64,000 nt of DNA, taken from Antilocapra americana. Its lineage: Eukaryota > Chordata > Mammalia > Artiodactyla > Antilocapridae. Shown here piece after piece: positions 10,976 to 22,404 of this stretch. The first letter of the stretch is position 1. Each line of letters begins with the position of its first letter. The stretch is taken from the NCBI GenBank assembly GCA_007570785.1, contig ML661799.1:719598-783597 (forward strand), written 5' to 3'. The notes beneath the pieces are model-generated. The model did not search any database. It saw nothing but the letters and a program-made list of their open reading frames with translations, and was not told the DNA's origin. The translations under genes were made by a program, and so were the position numbers.

Positions 10976-11194
10976 AGAAACATACTAACAAATTATAATA
11001 TATGGAACTTAGTAATACAAGAAAATTCTGGATTTTGGATCCTGACAGAAGCAAACAATTGAGAAAATTTGGACAGTGACTAGATAGATGATGATGTTAA
11101 GAAATTATTGTTGTGGACACAGTGGGGGAAGGAAAGAGTGGGATGAATGGAGAAAGTAGCATCGACATATCCACACTACTATGTGTAAAACAGA

Positions 11195-11400
11195 TAGCTG
11201 GTGAGAAGTTGCTACATCACACAGGGAGCCCAGCCTGCACTCTGTGATGACCTAGAGAGGTGGGATGGCGAGAGGGACAGGGAGCTCAAGAGGGAGGTGA
11301 TACATGGATAGCTATGGCTGATTTGCATTGCTGGATGGCAGAAACCAATGCCACATTGTAAAGCAATTTTCCTCCGATTTTTAAAAAACAATTTTTTAAA
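11195..11400 (+). repeat. L1 3'-end fragment
   Basis: GGGAGCCCAGCCTGC, CTGTGATGACCTAGAG and a TTGTAAAGCAATTTTCC tail; the same tail type recurs near 51.1 kb and 54.1 kb. Confidence 0.65.
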
Positions 11401-11454
11401 CAGTGAGAATAAAAGGAAACACTGTTACACTTTTTTCCAGATATGATAATGACG

Positions 11455-11885
11455 TTGTCATAGTCAGCCTCTAAGATGGCTCCTGATATACGTGCCACTG
11501 TGTAATTCTCTCCAGACTTGAATCAGGGCTGGCCCAGGTGATCAATAAAATATGGCAGAAATGATGGCATATGGCTTCCAAGGCTGGATCATAAAAGATG
11601 TGCAACTTCCACCATAGAGATGTTACTGCTTCCTTTCTTTCTTTCTTTCGGAAGTCAGCTGCCACATTGTGGGGACTCTCAAGCGTGGAAAGGCCATGAG
11701 GAAAGGAACCAGCTTTCTAGACATGGACGACCCGCCTTGAAAGTAAATCCTCCAGCACCATCAACCCCCCAGATGAATACAGACCCAGCAACTTTGTGAG
11801 AGACCTCAAGCGTGACCCACCCAACCAAGATGCTCCTGAATTCCTGACCCATCAAAACCATAAAAGACAATAAAGAATTATGTTG
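11455..11885 (+). repeat. Ancient LTR-like repeat
   Basis: Starts CAGCCTCTAAGATGGCTCC and ends CAATAAAGAATTATGTTGAG, resembling an old ERVL/MaLR LTR end with its own AATAAA. Family not certain. Confidence 0.4.
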
Positions 11886-12819
11886 AGCCTCTAAGTTTGA
11901 GGGTGTTTCATTAAATCACAATCAATAATTAATATTGATATTGTGGGTATTTTTTTTAAGTAGGCCCTTATCTCTGAAAACACCACATGTAAAACACTGA
12001 AAATTGCTCAGAGCTTGTACCATGAAACCGAAGAAAGTGCTAAACAAAGAAGGTTGTGCACAGATATCAGGAAAATACTCAAGACATGAAAAAGTAACAT
12101 TCTAAAGCAAATGACAGGCTCAGAGTGCAGAGAATAACCAGATGCATCTGTTACCATTCTGACTATTATTTGGTATAATTAATTCTAGTGCTCCCTCTTA
12201 GGGGGAGAATTAATTTTCACTCTATTTGATATGTAAATAAGAAAGTAAACAGGTAATAAGAATAAGCTACATTTTAAAAATACTTTTGAAAATACAAATC
12301 AAAATGCTTGCAGATGAGATAATTTGACGTCCAAAATTTCAAAATAATCAGGTCAAGTGGGAAGGGGCCATTAATGAAGCAAGGTTGGCTGTGAGCTGAT
12401 CATTATTAAAGCAAGATAATAGTTATATGAGCCTTTGTTATTCTAGTCTCTCCATGTTGTGTGTTTGAAATTTTTCATAATTAAAAGTAAAAAGCAAGAA
12501 AACAAGTAAAGCATTGATACAGATATTATGAGTCTCACTTTAAAAATAAGAAAAATTAAGGCTTAGTTTAAATAAGGTCAAGTTTAAATTCATACAGCTA
12601 CTATAGCCACCATGAGCTAATGCTAAATCTGAAAGAGAAAACTGCTGCCCATCACTTGATTCTGCTTCCCCAGTAGTAACAAGACTGCCAAACTGTAAAG
12701 CACTTCAGAGATTACAGAGACTTTATGTATGCCATATCCACCAAGTGGCTGGGACAAGATGCACTTTTCTCATTCCCATCAAACCCATTATAATAACTAA
12801 GGACAGAGTTTCTGTAGAA

Positions 12820-13540
12820 ATGTGCATTTAGTTCTAAGAAACAGAAGGTACAAGTGGACCATGGCCAAACCATATATAAAAATAGAAGTCTGGCCCACAA
12901 CCAGACCAGGAAACCAGCCCCTTATCTATAGTAACTGGCCCAGGAAGCCAGCCTGATATAAACCAGACGGATCAGAAGTCAGACCATTATTTCTAGTAAC
13001 AATCCAGAAAGCCAAACAATAATCCCTGTAACAATTGGCCCCACATGGCCAGGGCTAGATGAACAACTGGCAACACCCCTAATTTTTGTCCTGCTTCCAA
13101 CTAAAGACCAACCAGAGAAAGTAAAGTATGCCCCCTAGCCTACCACGCAGGATGCCCCACTTGTGGTCAGCCCACTGCAGTCTCCGCAGACCAGTGGGCT
13201 CCAGTGAGGGTACACCTGAAGCCTTCTTTCTTCCACTATAAAACCATCCCACTCTTCTCCTGCCTTTGAGACTGTCAGAGAGCCAGGGGCAGTGGTTTCC
13301 CTGGTGGCTCAGAGGCTAAGGGATCTGCCTGCAATGCAGGGGACCTGAGTTCGATCCCTTGTTTGGGAAGATTCCCTGGAAAAGGGAATAGCTACCCACC
13401 CTAGTATTCTTGTTCATGGGGTCACAGTCAGACACAGCCTAGTAACTAAATCTTAGTGGTTGACTCCTTCGCTCTAGAAAGCTCAGAATAAACAGCTTTC
13501 ATTTGTTCTCCTTTTGTTGGCCTTCACTTATTTCTACTGT
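12820..13540 (+). mobile_element. Solo-LTR-like endogenous retroviral remnant
   Basis: An LTR-like promoter and poly(A) layout: a TATA-type box (ACTATAAAACC, ~13236-13247), then CAGAATAAACAGC (~13483) followed by a T/G-rich stretch. The upstream part holds three imperfect ~45-bp repeats around TATAGTAAC, TCTAGTAAC and CCTGTAAC. No gag, pol or env reading frames are nearby, so this is a solo LTR at most. Borders are approximate. A Bov-tA SINE lies between the TATA-type box and AATAAA. Confidence 0.5.
13291..13449 (+). repeat. Bov-tA SINE inside the LTR-like element
   Basis: Plus orientation, internally shortened: TTTCCCTGGTGGCTCAGAGG through GTCAGACACAGCCTAGTAAC. A short direct repeat AGTGGTT flanks it (near 13290 and 13457). 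Confidence 0.8.
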
Positions 13541-13544
13541 TAAT

Positions 13545-15170
13545 AAAAAAAAAGAAACCGGGTAAGTAAGCCAGTTACTCAACATCTACCTTTGATCCAG
13601 TGAATCTGTGTGGAGGAGAAGGCGAAGGCAAACCTTGATTTTGTCTGGGTGGTCTCTTTACATTATTCCTTTAAAATGAAAGCCCAACAGCCACCTTTGA
13701 CAATGTTTAGCTGAAGGGAGGAGCCAGGAGACCGACCCGGGAATCTCCCGTGACTCTAATCTTTAAACCTGAAACCAGGGTGGTTACCACTACCTGCAGG
13801 CCAACTCCTCACCAGTGAGTCTTGCTTCATCTTTTTTGAGTTCACGCCCAAAGATACTTCACTGAAAGGCCTCTTCTGGGCTGACAGAGCCCCTGAGCTC
13901 AAGAGATTCTCACTGACTCCCACGATATGACTTCCTACAAGCCTTCAGTAGGTTTGCTAAGCAGTGAATATCAGAAAGGAAAAGAGAGAGAAGGAGTGAA
14001 GGATGAAAAGGGGAAATAAAAGTTTTTCTGAAACTTAGGAGCTGCAACTTGTCGGATGGCACCAAATGACTCAGGATAGTCTGCTGCCTTCTTGTGAGAG
14101 AAACAGTTACTTTAAATCAAGTCTTCCAAAAAAAAGCATAGGTCAAATGTTGCTACAACAACTGGATTAGAGGCTGAGAACTAGCCAGCACTTCCCTCAA
14201 GTCTCAATTTGGGCAAAGGTAAGTGGTTGGCAGACCAGTGTGCCAGAAACACCCATTGCCCCCAAGTAAACCCAGGGCCTCATCCTGGAGGAGCATTTTC
14301 ACTAAACCATAAAAATTAATTTGGGGGAAAAGGCTGAAATCAAGCAAAGGGATACCATTAAGAAAAAATTGGAGGTGGCAGAGACTTGGTTTTTTGAAAC
14401 AAAAAAGATCCCCCAAAACGTTTGATGGGGAGCTTGTCAGGAGCAAAGTTCCCTTCTATATCCAGGGACCTTCAGGAATGGGGGTGTGTGTTCCAGTCTT
14501 CATCCTCTAACAGAGGAGTGTGAATGGTACCAGGAAGTGGGTGGGTGGGGTGACCAACTGGATTTGGCATTGGTAGAAAAGAACATGCAAACTTTAAACA
14601 CTCAGATAGTGCTGATTCTTCCTGGGCTGACAAAAGGAGACGCAAGAACATTTCCCTGAAGTGAAATGTTAACAAGATAAATATGGCTATCAGGCTCTGG
14701 CCTAAGATTAGGGTCAGGATAATCTCTCAGGACTAGCTGAGAATTAATAAGAAGCACATTTTCAGTACACTTCACCTCTCTGATGTGGTTTAGCTGAAAT
14801 CTCCAGCTTGCTGTTCTCATCACATTAATATATGTACTGTATTGACTTGGGACTGAGAGTCTACAGCTGCAAATTTGGACTGTCTAATCAGAGATGCCAC
14901 CTCCAAATTTCAGGGCCACATGCAATGCCCAAATGACATAACTAGCATGCTATCCCTGTCTGGTATCCCAACAGGAAACGGCAACTAGGGCAAAAAAAAA
15001 AAAAACAGCTGTCCTCGAGTATACACACCATAGCTTGTGCTCGTGATTCTGATAATTGAACAGAAAGTGAACTTAAGAGTTTGGGCCTTGTAGAAATTGC
15101 AAGTGCTGCATGTCTAAGGATAGGTAGCAAGAATGTTGGGTTCTCCCATAAAGCAGGGCCGCCTTGAAAT
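13545..15170. other. Intergenic/intronic stretch, nothing recognised
   Basis: Between the LTR-like element and the MIR at 15.17 kb. Only chance ORFs of up to 80 codons; no young repeat or RNA gene seen. Confidence 0.4.
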
Positions 15171-15300
15171 GCTGGTGCTCGTACTGATTAACTATGTGAT
15201 TGTGGACAAGTTACTTAAACTCTCTGTACCTCAGTTTTTTCTTCTGCAAAATAGAGATGGTACTGAGTATGGTACCTCAAAGACTATCAGCACCAAAACA
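15170..15300 (+). repeat. MIR SINE fragment
   Basis: MIR core wording GTGGACAAGTTACTTAAACT then GTACCTCAGTTTTTTC. Confidence 0.6.
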
Positions 15301-15330
15301 GAGAACGCATGTAAAATAGTACATAGCAAA

Positions 15331-15537
15331 TGAAAGTGTTAGTCTCTCAGTCGTGTCTGACTTTTTGTGACCCCTTAGACTGTAGCCCACCAGGTTCCTC
15401 TGTCCATGGGATTTTCCAGGCAAGAATACTGGAGCGAGTTGCCATTTCCTTCTCCAGGGGATCTTCCTGACCCAGGAATTGAACCCGAGTCTCCCACATT
15501 GCAAGCAGACTCTTTATTGTCTGAGCCACTAGGAAAG
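15331..15537 (-). repeat. Bov-tA SINE
   Basis: Minus orientation, from GTCTCTCAGTCGTGTCTGAC to TGTCTGAGCCACTAGG. Confidence 0.88.
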
Positions 15538-15894
15538 TATATAGAACATGCTCAACAAATAATATTAATAGCTGTCTGGTGTCTCTTTTTTGCCCCCTCC
15601 CACTATTCCTATTAAAATAAAATACAAGAGGAAATAATTTAAGACTCAGGTCTAAGAGAGAATGGTTTCTTCTCTAACCCTTGATGAATGGTTCAGAAAG
15701 CTGACAAATACTCTGATCAGCCCAGGAAAAAGGAGCAGAGTGTGCTGGGGTCAGGGGTGAGGGTCCTAGAATTTACAGAGAATTTATAGGAGAAAGTGTC
15801 ACATGGCATCACGTAGCAAGCAGGCTGAGTGCCAGGAGCCGCCAGGTGGGTCTTCCAGCCCCAAGTGACCCTGACTCTCAGCAAAGAGTTATAA

Positions 15895-16409
15895 AACAGT
15901 TAGTTATCATCTTTTATTCACTTAATACATTTACAGCTGAATCCAGAAAGTTAAGTCCCCCTTAAACTCAATTCAGTCCTTGCATTCCATCATCTTCCAG
16001 GCAACTGCTGAGAGCATGGTTCTCTGCTTAGTTCCATAGTGAAGCAGAACTGAGTCACCATCATGCACATGTCCAGCCCAATCAGTCCTGTTTTGTCAGT
16101 AAGTCAATGAAGCATCCTTCAGATTCTATAACTTCTGTTTGAGGAGAAGACATGTAGCAATAACAATGGAGCACTGTCCTCAAGTCAGATACCCAGAAAA
16201 TTGAATGAGAAAAGAAGGACATGAAAAAAAAAAAAAGAATTAGAGAAAGAGGACATAGAGAAGGTACAACTAGAGGCAGCCAGCCAGATGCTTCCGGCAT
16301 CAGTAGAAGAAATCAAAGACATGGGAGCCCCATCCCAGGTAGAAAGGCCCTCCAGTGTTGATGCTGAATCTGAAGGTCAATGAGATGGACAGCCATCTTT
16401 CATGGATGA
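15895..16409 (-). other. ADORA3: ADORA3 3' UTR with poly(A) signal
   Basis: Directly follows the ADORA3 stop on the minus strand. A minus-strand AATAAA lies at 15918..15913, giving a 3' UTR of about half a kilobase. The end point is inferred from the signal only. Confidence 0.55.
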
Positions 16410-17013
16410 CTACTCAGAAGTCTGCTCAATGCTTGGGTCCATGGACTTTGAGGGCTGGCAGATCACACAGGCTTTGAGGATCAAGAGATAGGTTTCCTTG
16501 AACTTCTTTATTTTATAAGCATAGACGATAGGGTTCATCATGGAGTTAGCATGGGACAGCAGGATGCCCAAGTATAGCACAATTTGTGGCACTTCACCAT
16601 TAAAGTAGATGATACAGTTGATGATGGACAAAGGCAGCCAGGACAAAGCAAACAAGAAAAGAACCAGTAACAGAGACTTGGCTGTCTTGAACTCCCGGCC
16701 GTAAAATGCACCTGTCTCTTTGGAGCCAGAAAAGTTCTGACTGAGTCGGTTCCGGATGATGTAGAAGATATCAAAGTAGATGGCACACATGACAACCAGG
16801 GGAATGAGAATCCAGGTGAAGAAACTGAAGTAGACCATGTAATCCATCCTCATGACCGAACGGAAATGGCAGGATAGGGAGGTGAGATTTTTGTCTGCTG
16901 AGGTCAGTTTCATGTTCCAGCCAAACATGGGAGTCAATCCCACCAGGAATGACACCAGCCAGCAAAGGCCCAGAGCCAACCATATTCTTCTTTGCGTGGT
17001 GACTCTCCTGTAT
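16410..17013 (-). CDS. ADORA3: ADORA3 coding exon 2 (helices 4-7 and tail)
   Basis: Acceptor TTTGCATGGAAGAG... reads on the minus strand as CCATGCAAACAG|A before 17013. It encodes YRRVTTQRR through SIEQTSE and stop. It contains the second extracellular loop with NLT glycosylation and Cys165, helix 6 SWLPL, helix 7 NPIVY, and the palmitoylation-type cysteines of the tail. No frameshift or internal stop. Confidence 0.96.
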
Positions 17014-19256
17014 CTGTTTGCATGGAAGAGAGTCAGTGAGTTCACAGTAGAAATTGCTAACAGGTGGGGGGAGATGGAGCTGGACGGTTGGGATTCTATG
17101 GTGATTTCAGCTAAACTTTACTGGATATGAAGACAAGATGAGCAGAGAAAAATCCGGCAAAGTTCTCTGGGCATTTCTCTAAAGAAGTACAATCTACAAT
17201 ACATCAGGAGTATGTTGCCAAGGGCTTCCCTACTGGCTCAGTATAAAGAATTCACCAGCCATGTAGGAAATGCAGGTTCAATCCCTGGGTTGGGAAGATC
17301 CCCTGGAGGAGGAAATGGCAACCCACTCCAGTATTCTTGCCTGGGGAATCCCATGGACAGAGGAGCCTGGCTGGCTACAATCCATAGGGTTGCAAAAGAG
17401 TCAGACACGACTTGGTGACTAAAGAACAGCAATAACATGTTGCCGGCAACTGGGGCTTGCATGCCCCTCTCACAGCACCATTTCCAGCCCAAGAATTCTT
17501 CAGTTCCTGGGAAGTTAGAGTTACTGAAGTCTCCTCGGATGGCCTACCTGAGAAGAAATAATCTGCTCAAAGCATGTTTGCCTGCTGTGTTCTGCACTAA
17601 TTATTTGGCTGTCGTGCTGACAACCATCATTTAGACTCTGCCTCTCCTGCACTTCCCCTCTACCTGTGTCTGTCCCTGCTTCTCTATGCTTTTCAAATAC
17701 CTGGTGTTCGAGTTAGAGTATATGGAGCTGCAAAAGTTGTGCTGAAGTTCTTGCAGGACCTTAAAAGACTCACCCCATCAGAAGTCACCATTTCTTCTTA
17801 AACTATTCTTCCTGCCAACATTCTACACAGACTACAAGAAGAAAGTGGATTTTGTTACGTACTGGCTATGTCCTCAGTAGACTTTCTCTCAACGAAATTT
17901 CATGACAAACCAGGGGTGTTTCTATGACAATCTTCATTCCATTGTCAGTAATGGTGAAAATCAAAGCAGTGACAGCTACTGTTTACTGAGCACAGACTCT
18001 TTGTTGGCATTTTTCTAAGAGCTTTACATGTGCTAACTCACTTGACCTTACCAGGAAGGTGCAATTATGATCTCCATTCTATGGGCAAAAAAAAAAAAAA
18101 TGAAACAGACAAGCAACTTGTAGAAGCTAAAAGTGGAGGAACTAAAATTGAATGGAGGACAGTCTGAGTTCAGAGCATTGTAACACCATGCCGAAGAACT
18201 AAGACACAGAAGGTTAAATAACTTGCCCAAGATCAGACCTCAAGATCTGAAATTTGAACTCATGCTTGTTTGTATCCGAAGTTGTCTGTAGCTCCCTCAC
18301 CATGCTCTTTCCCCAAGAGAAGAGAGGAGCGACAGGAGACCAATGTAATTCAGGACACCTGGGGAATTACTCATTTGGCAGTCTGTTCTGTTCACATGGT
18401 CACACAAAAAGTCGTTACTACTGTCTGCAATGGAGAACTTTTTTGGTCCCCTTCGCATCATGGAGGAGGAAGCAAAATTAAAATAACTTTAAAATAGCCT
18501 ACATTTGTAAAGGACAGAACCATCAGTTTATCTCTTTTTTTTTTTCCTTTCAGCTTATCTTATCATCTAGCATGTTTCTATCACTTCTAATAATCAAGAG
18601 CATTTTTCACTAATTAAAGATGAATCAAGTTTTTATCACCTTTAACCCCTGCCCCAGGGGATATGGAGCAGGTACTCCCATATCAGTGGGGTGGGGAAGA
18701 TTGGAGGATTCCTTCATTCCTGGTTCCCAAGTCTCTGCTTATCATTGCTAAACCCCTCACACATCAAATGGTGAAAAGAAACACTTTCGAGCTCAGAGGC
18801 CAATTTGGATTTATTTCCACTTAAAAAGTCTTGGATCTGGACTTGTAGCTCCATTTCCCAGGCACTTCTATCACCACCCAACACCACTCCTCTTTAGGCA
18901 AGTTACCTGACTGTGAGCTTGACCCGCAGGTATCGGTCCACGGCAATGGCTAGCAAGGACATGATGGATGCGTGGGTGAAGATCAGCAGTAAGCAAGTCA
19001 TGAGAAGGCAGCTATAAAAGTGGATTGTGACACCCAGGCTGATGACAATGGCCAAAGGCATAACCAGCACCCCGACAGCAATGTCAGCCAGGGCTAGGGA
19101 GACAATGAAATAGAAGGTAGTAGTCTGCAGGCTGGGGTTCAGTTTGACCACCCAGATGACCAGCACGTTGCCCACTATGGCGCAGAGCCCGATGAGAATC
19201 TCCACAGTGATGTAGGTAACACTGGCCAAGAACACGGCAGTGCTGTTGACAGGCAT
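16410..19256 (-). CDS. ADORA3: ADORA3, adenosine A3 receptor (2 coding exons, spliced)
   Basis: A class A GPCR that binds extracellular adenosine and signals through Gi/o at the plasma membrane (family knowledge). Exons 19256..18907 (350 nt) and 17013..16410 (604 nt) join at Arg117 (AG|A) into 317 codons plus TGA. Visible marks: N-glycosylation sites Asn4 and Asn159, ligand-pocket His95, Asn249, Trp242 and His271 at the family positions, DRY at 107-109, a Cys83-Cys165 disulfide pair, SWLPL in helix 6, NPIVY at 277-281, and Cys298/Cys302 in the tail. The start is the first in-frame ATG; an in-frame TAG lies just before a GTG at 19322. The length equals sheep A3 (317, from memory) and the sequence is intact. 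It lies on the same strand as TMIGD3, ~9 kb upstream of that gene's signal exon. Confidence 0.97.
17223..17430 (+). repeat. Bov-tA SINE in the ADORA3 intron
   Basis: Plus orientation, GGGCTTCCCTACTGGCTCAG through GAGTCAGACACGACTTGGTG. Confidence 0.88.
17975..18250 (-). repeat. MIR-like SINE remains
   Basis: Wording such as GGTTAAATAACTTGCCCAAG and an A14 run after a MIR-like core; probably one or two old MIR copies in the ADORA3 intron. Confidence 0.45.
18907..19256 (-). CDS. ADORA3: ADORA3 coding exon 1 (helices 1-3)
   Basis: Encodes residues 1-116 plus two bases of Arg117, starting [20 protein letters not shown] and ending at RVKLTV after the DRY motif. Donor GTCAG|GTAACT at 18907/18906. 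The donor phase (2) fits both ADORA3 exon 2 (17013) and the TMIGD3 exon at 9827, so this exon can head two different proteins. Confidence 0.96.
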
Positions 19257-19860
19257 CCCGTTTTCCAAGAGGAGTCTCCCAGGTGAGTAGTATGCCAACA
19301 AGATCTGTGTGGGCCAGTCCACCTAGCTCTTGTCACACATCCTGCCAGAGGTCCAGGTATCGCAGCCACAGTCCAGAACTCACAACTCACCCATCCCCTC
19401 TCTTCTCTGGTGGCACCCTGTCTCTCCTTAGAGAGATTCCATCACAGGGCCATCACTTCCAGCCCTGACACAGGCCACACATCTCCAAGCTTGCAGAAGT
19501 CTGGGGAGGACAGTTCTCTGTGGTGGAATGTGAAAGTGCAGCTGCTCTTAGTTCCCCTGCCCTTGGAGGGCTACTCAAACTCCATCAAGATAATCATCGC
19601 TCTTCAGTGGTGTTTCAGGAAGTGAAATGGGCCAATAGAAAGCACAGAGCTGGAACACTCAGCAAGAAGACAGAAAGAAGGGGCAGAGGGAGGTTCGCAG
19701 CATGGAGAAGCCTCAGCATTTATTTACTCAGCGACTAAATAAGAATGTCACACTGGGTGGCAAAGGAACTGGGAGCGCTGACTAGGGAATAATATTCTGG
19801 CTTTCTGCTGACTTAGCAGAGGCAAACAGAACACACAGAAGACAAAGAAGTAGACTCTGG
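19257..19860 (-). promoter_or_regulatory. ADORA3: ADORA3 5' UTR and proximal upstream region
   Basis: Repeat-free DNA between the ADORA3 ATG and the first BovB copy. The 5' UTR has an in-frame TAG just upstream of codon -22, so no N-terminal extension is possible from this exon. No clear TATA box; the exact transcription start cannot be told from sequence. Confidence 0.4.
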
Positions 19861-19862
19861 TT

Positions 19863-22345
19863 TTGTTGTCGTTCAGTCACTAAGCTGTGTCTGACTCTTT
19901 GCAATCCCATGGACTGCAACATACCATGTCTTTCTGTCTTTCACTATCTCCCAGAGTTTGCTCAAACTCATGTCCACTGAGTCAATGATGCCATCCAACC
20001 ATTTCATCCTCTGTTGTCCACTTCTCCTCCTCCTGTCCTCAATCTTTCCCCGCATCAGGGTCTTCTCCAGTGAGTCACCTCTTCACATCATGTGACCAAA
20101 GTACTGGCGCTTCCGCTTCAGCATTAATACTTCCAGTGAATATTCAGGGTTGATTTGCTTTAGGATGGACCTGTTTGATCTCCTTGCTTTCCAAGGGACT
20201 CTCAAGAGTCTTCTCCAACACCACAGTTCAAATCATCAATTCTTTGGTGCTCAGCCTTGTTTATGGTTCAGCCCTCACATCTGTACATGACTTCTGGAAA
20301 AACCATACCTTTGACTAGATGGACCTTTGTAGGAAAAGTGATTTCTCTGCTTTTTAATATGCTATCTAGTTTTGTCATAATTGTTCTTCCAAAGAGCAAA
20401 TGCCTTTTAATTTCATGGTTTCAGTCACCATCCACAATGATTTTGGAGCCCCCAAAATATAAAGTCTCTCACCGTTTCCACTGTTCTATTTGCCATGAAG
20501 TGATGGGACTAGATACCATGATCTTAGTCTTCTGAATGTTGAGCTTTAAGCCAACTTCTTCACTCTCTTCTTTCACTTTCATCAAGAGGCTCTTTAGTTC
20601 TTCTTCACTTTCTGCCATTAAGGTGGTGTCATGTACATATCTGAGGTTATTGATATTTCTCCTGGCAATCTTGATTCCAGCTTGTGATTCATCCAGTTTC
20701 ACATTTTGCATGATGTATTCTGCATAGAAGTTAAATAGGCAGGGTTACAATATTCAGCCAGATGTACTCCTTTCCCAGTTTTTTTTTTTTAATTTTCTTT
20801 ACTTTATTGTGTTGGTTTTGCCATACAATGACATGAAACCGCCATGGGTATACATATGCTCCCCCTCCAGAACCCCCCTCCCTCCCCTGTCCCGATTCCC
20901 TCCCCCTGGGTCATCTCTGTGCACCAGCCCCGAGCATCAACCCTGGGCTGGCGATTGATTTCACATATGATAATTAACATGTTTCAATGCCATTCTCCCA
21001 TATCATCCCACCCTTGTCCTCTTCCACAGAGTCCACGAGTCTGTTCTATACATCTGCGCTTCTTTTGCTGTCTCGCATGCAGGGTTCTTGTTACCGTCTT
21101 TCTAAATTCCATATATATGCGTTAGTATACTGTATTGTTGTTTTTCCTTCTGGCTTACTTCACTCTGGATAATAGGCTCCAGTTCCGTCCACCTCAGTAT
21201 AACTGCTTCAAATGAATTTTTTTTTAATGCTGAGTAATATTCCATTGTATATATGCACCACAGCTTTCTTATCCATTCGTCAGTTGATGGGCATCTAGGT
21301 TGCTTCCATGTCCTGGCTATCGTAAACAATGCGGCGATGAACATTGGGGTACATGTCTCTCTTTCAATTCTGGTTTCCTCGGTGTGTATGCCCAGCAGTG
21401 CGATTGCTGGGTCATATGGCAGGTCTATTTGCAGTTTTTTAAGGAATCTCCACACTGTTTTCCATAGTGGCTGTACTAGTTTGCATTCCCACCAACAGTG
21501 TAAGAGGGTTCCCTTTTCTCCACATCCTCTCCAGCATTTATTGCTTGTAGATTTTTGGATGGCAGCCATTCTGACTGGTGTATAGTGGTACCTCATTGTG
21601 GTTTAGATTTGCATTTCTCTGATAATGAGTGATGTTGAGCATCTTTTCATGTGTTTGTTAGCCATTTTTGTCTTCTTTGGAGAAATGTCTGTTAAGTTCT
21701 TTGGCCCACTTTTTGATTGGGTCGTTTATTTTTCTAGAATGGAGCTGCAGGAGTTGCTTGTATATTTTTGAGATTAATTGTTTGTCCATTGCTTCATTGG
21801 CTATTATTTTCTCCCATTCTGAAGGCTGCCTTTTCACCTTGCTTATAGTTTCCTTCGTTGTGCAGAAGCTTTTAATTTTAATTAGGTCCCATTTGTTTAT
21901 TCGTGCTTTTATTTCTGATATTCTGGGAGGTTGGTCATAGAGGATCCTGCTTTGGTTTATGTCGAAGAGTGTTTTGCTTATGTTATCCTCTAGGAGTTTT
22001 ATAGTTTCTGGTCTTATGATCAGATCTTTGATCCATTTTGAGTTTATTTTTGTGTATGGTGTTAGACTGGGACTGAACCCCTTTCCCAGTTTTGAACCAT
22101 CTGTTGTTCCATGTCTGGTTCTAATTGCTGCTTCTTGACCTGCATACAGGTTTCTCAGGAGACAGGTAAGGTGGTCTGGTATTACCATATCTTCAAGAAT
22201 TTTCTGCAGTTTGTTGTGATCCGCACAGTCAAAGGCTTTAGCATAGTCAATGAAGCAGATGTTTTCCTGGAATTCCCTTATTTTTTCTATGATCCAACAG
22301 ATATTGGCAATTTGCTCTCTGGTGGCAAGTTCTTAAACTTAGATA
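19863..22345 (-). mobile_element. BovB LINE, 3' part, interrupted by an L1
   Basis: A minus-strand BovB reverse-transcriptase end. Fragments at 19863-20782 and 22080-22345 belong to one copy: the left encodes EEELKSLLMKVKEESEEVGL and NINNLRYVHDTTLMAES (RT YADD region changed to YVHD), the right CLLRNLYAGQEAAIRTRHGT. Stops and frameshifts make it inactive. An L1 lies between the halves. Confidence 0.9.
20783..22079 (-). mobile_element. 5'-truncated ruminant L1 inserted in BovB
   Basis: A minus-strand L1 with poly(T) at its left end and the C-terminal part of ORF2 ([35 protein letters not shown]). It is flanked by the 14-bp duplication CCTTTCCCAGTTTT (20769-20782 and 22080-22093). Around 21670 the ORF2 frame is broken by what looks like a small deletion, so it codes for no full protein. 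Confidence 0.92.
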
Positions 22346-22404
22346 GAATTTACTCCTTCTGAGTACATGGCATAGACTGACTGACTGTGTCACCCCAAAC
22401 TCAC

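Larger units (their letters stand above)
17014..18906 (-). other. ADORA3: ADORA3 intron
   Basis: A 1,893-bp GT-AG intron between the two receptor exons. It contains one plus-strand Bov-tA SINE (17223-17430) and MIR-like sequence around 17975-18250; nothing coding is seen. Confidence 0.85.

Noticed and set aside
16410..17045. Separate 211-codon GPCR gene at 16410-17045
   Set aside because: It is ADORA3 exon 2 read into the intron; the acceptor at 17014/17015 and the phase match with exon 1 give the full receptor.
19257..19322. N-terminal extension of ADORA3 by 22 codons starting at 19322
   Set aside because: The first codon there is GTG, not ATG, with an in-frame TAG immediately upstream. 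The ATG at 19256 matches the known receptor start.
21102..21596. Stand-alone 164-codon gene
   Set aside because: It is the end of L1 ORF2 on the minus strand.
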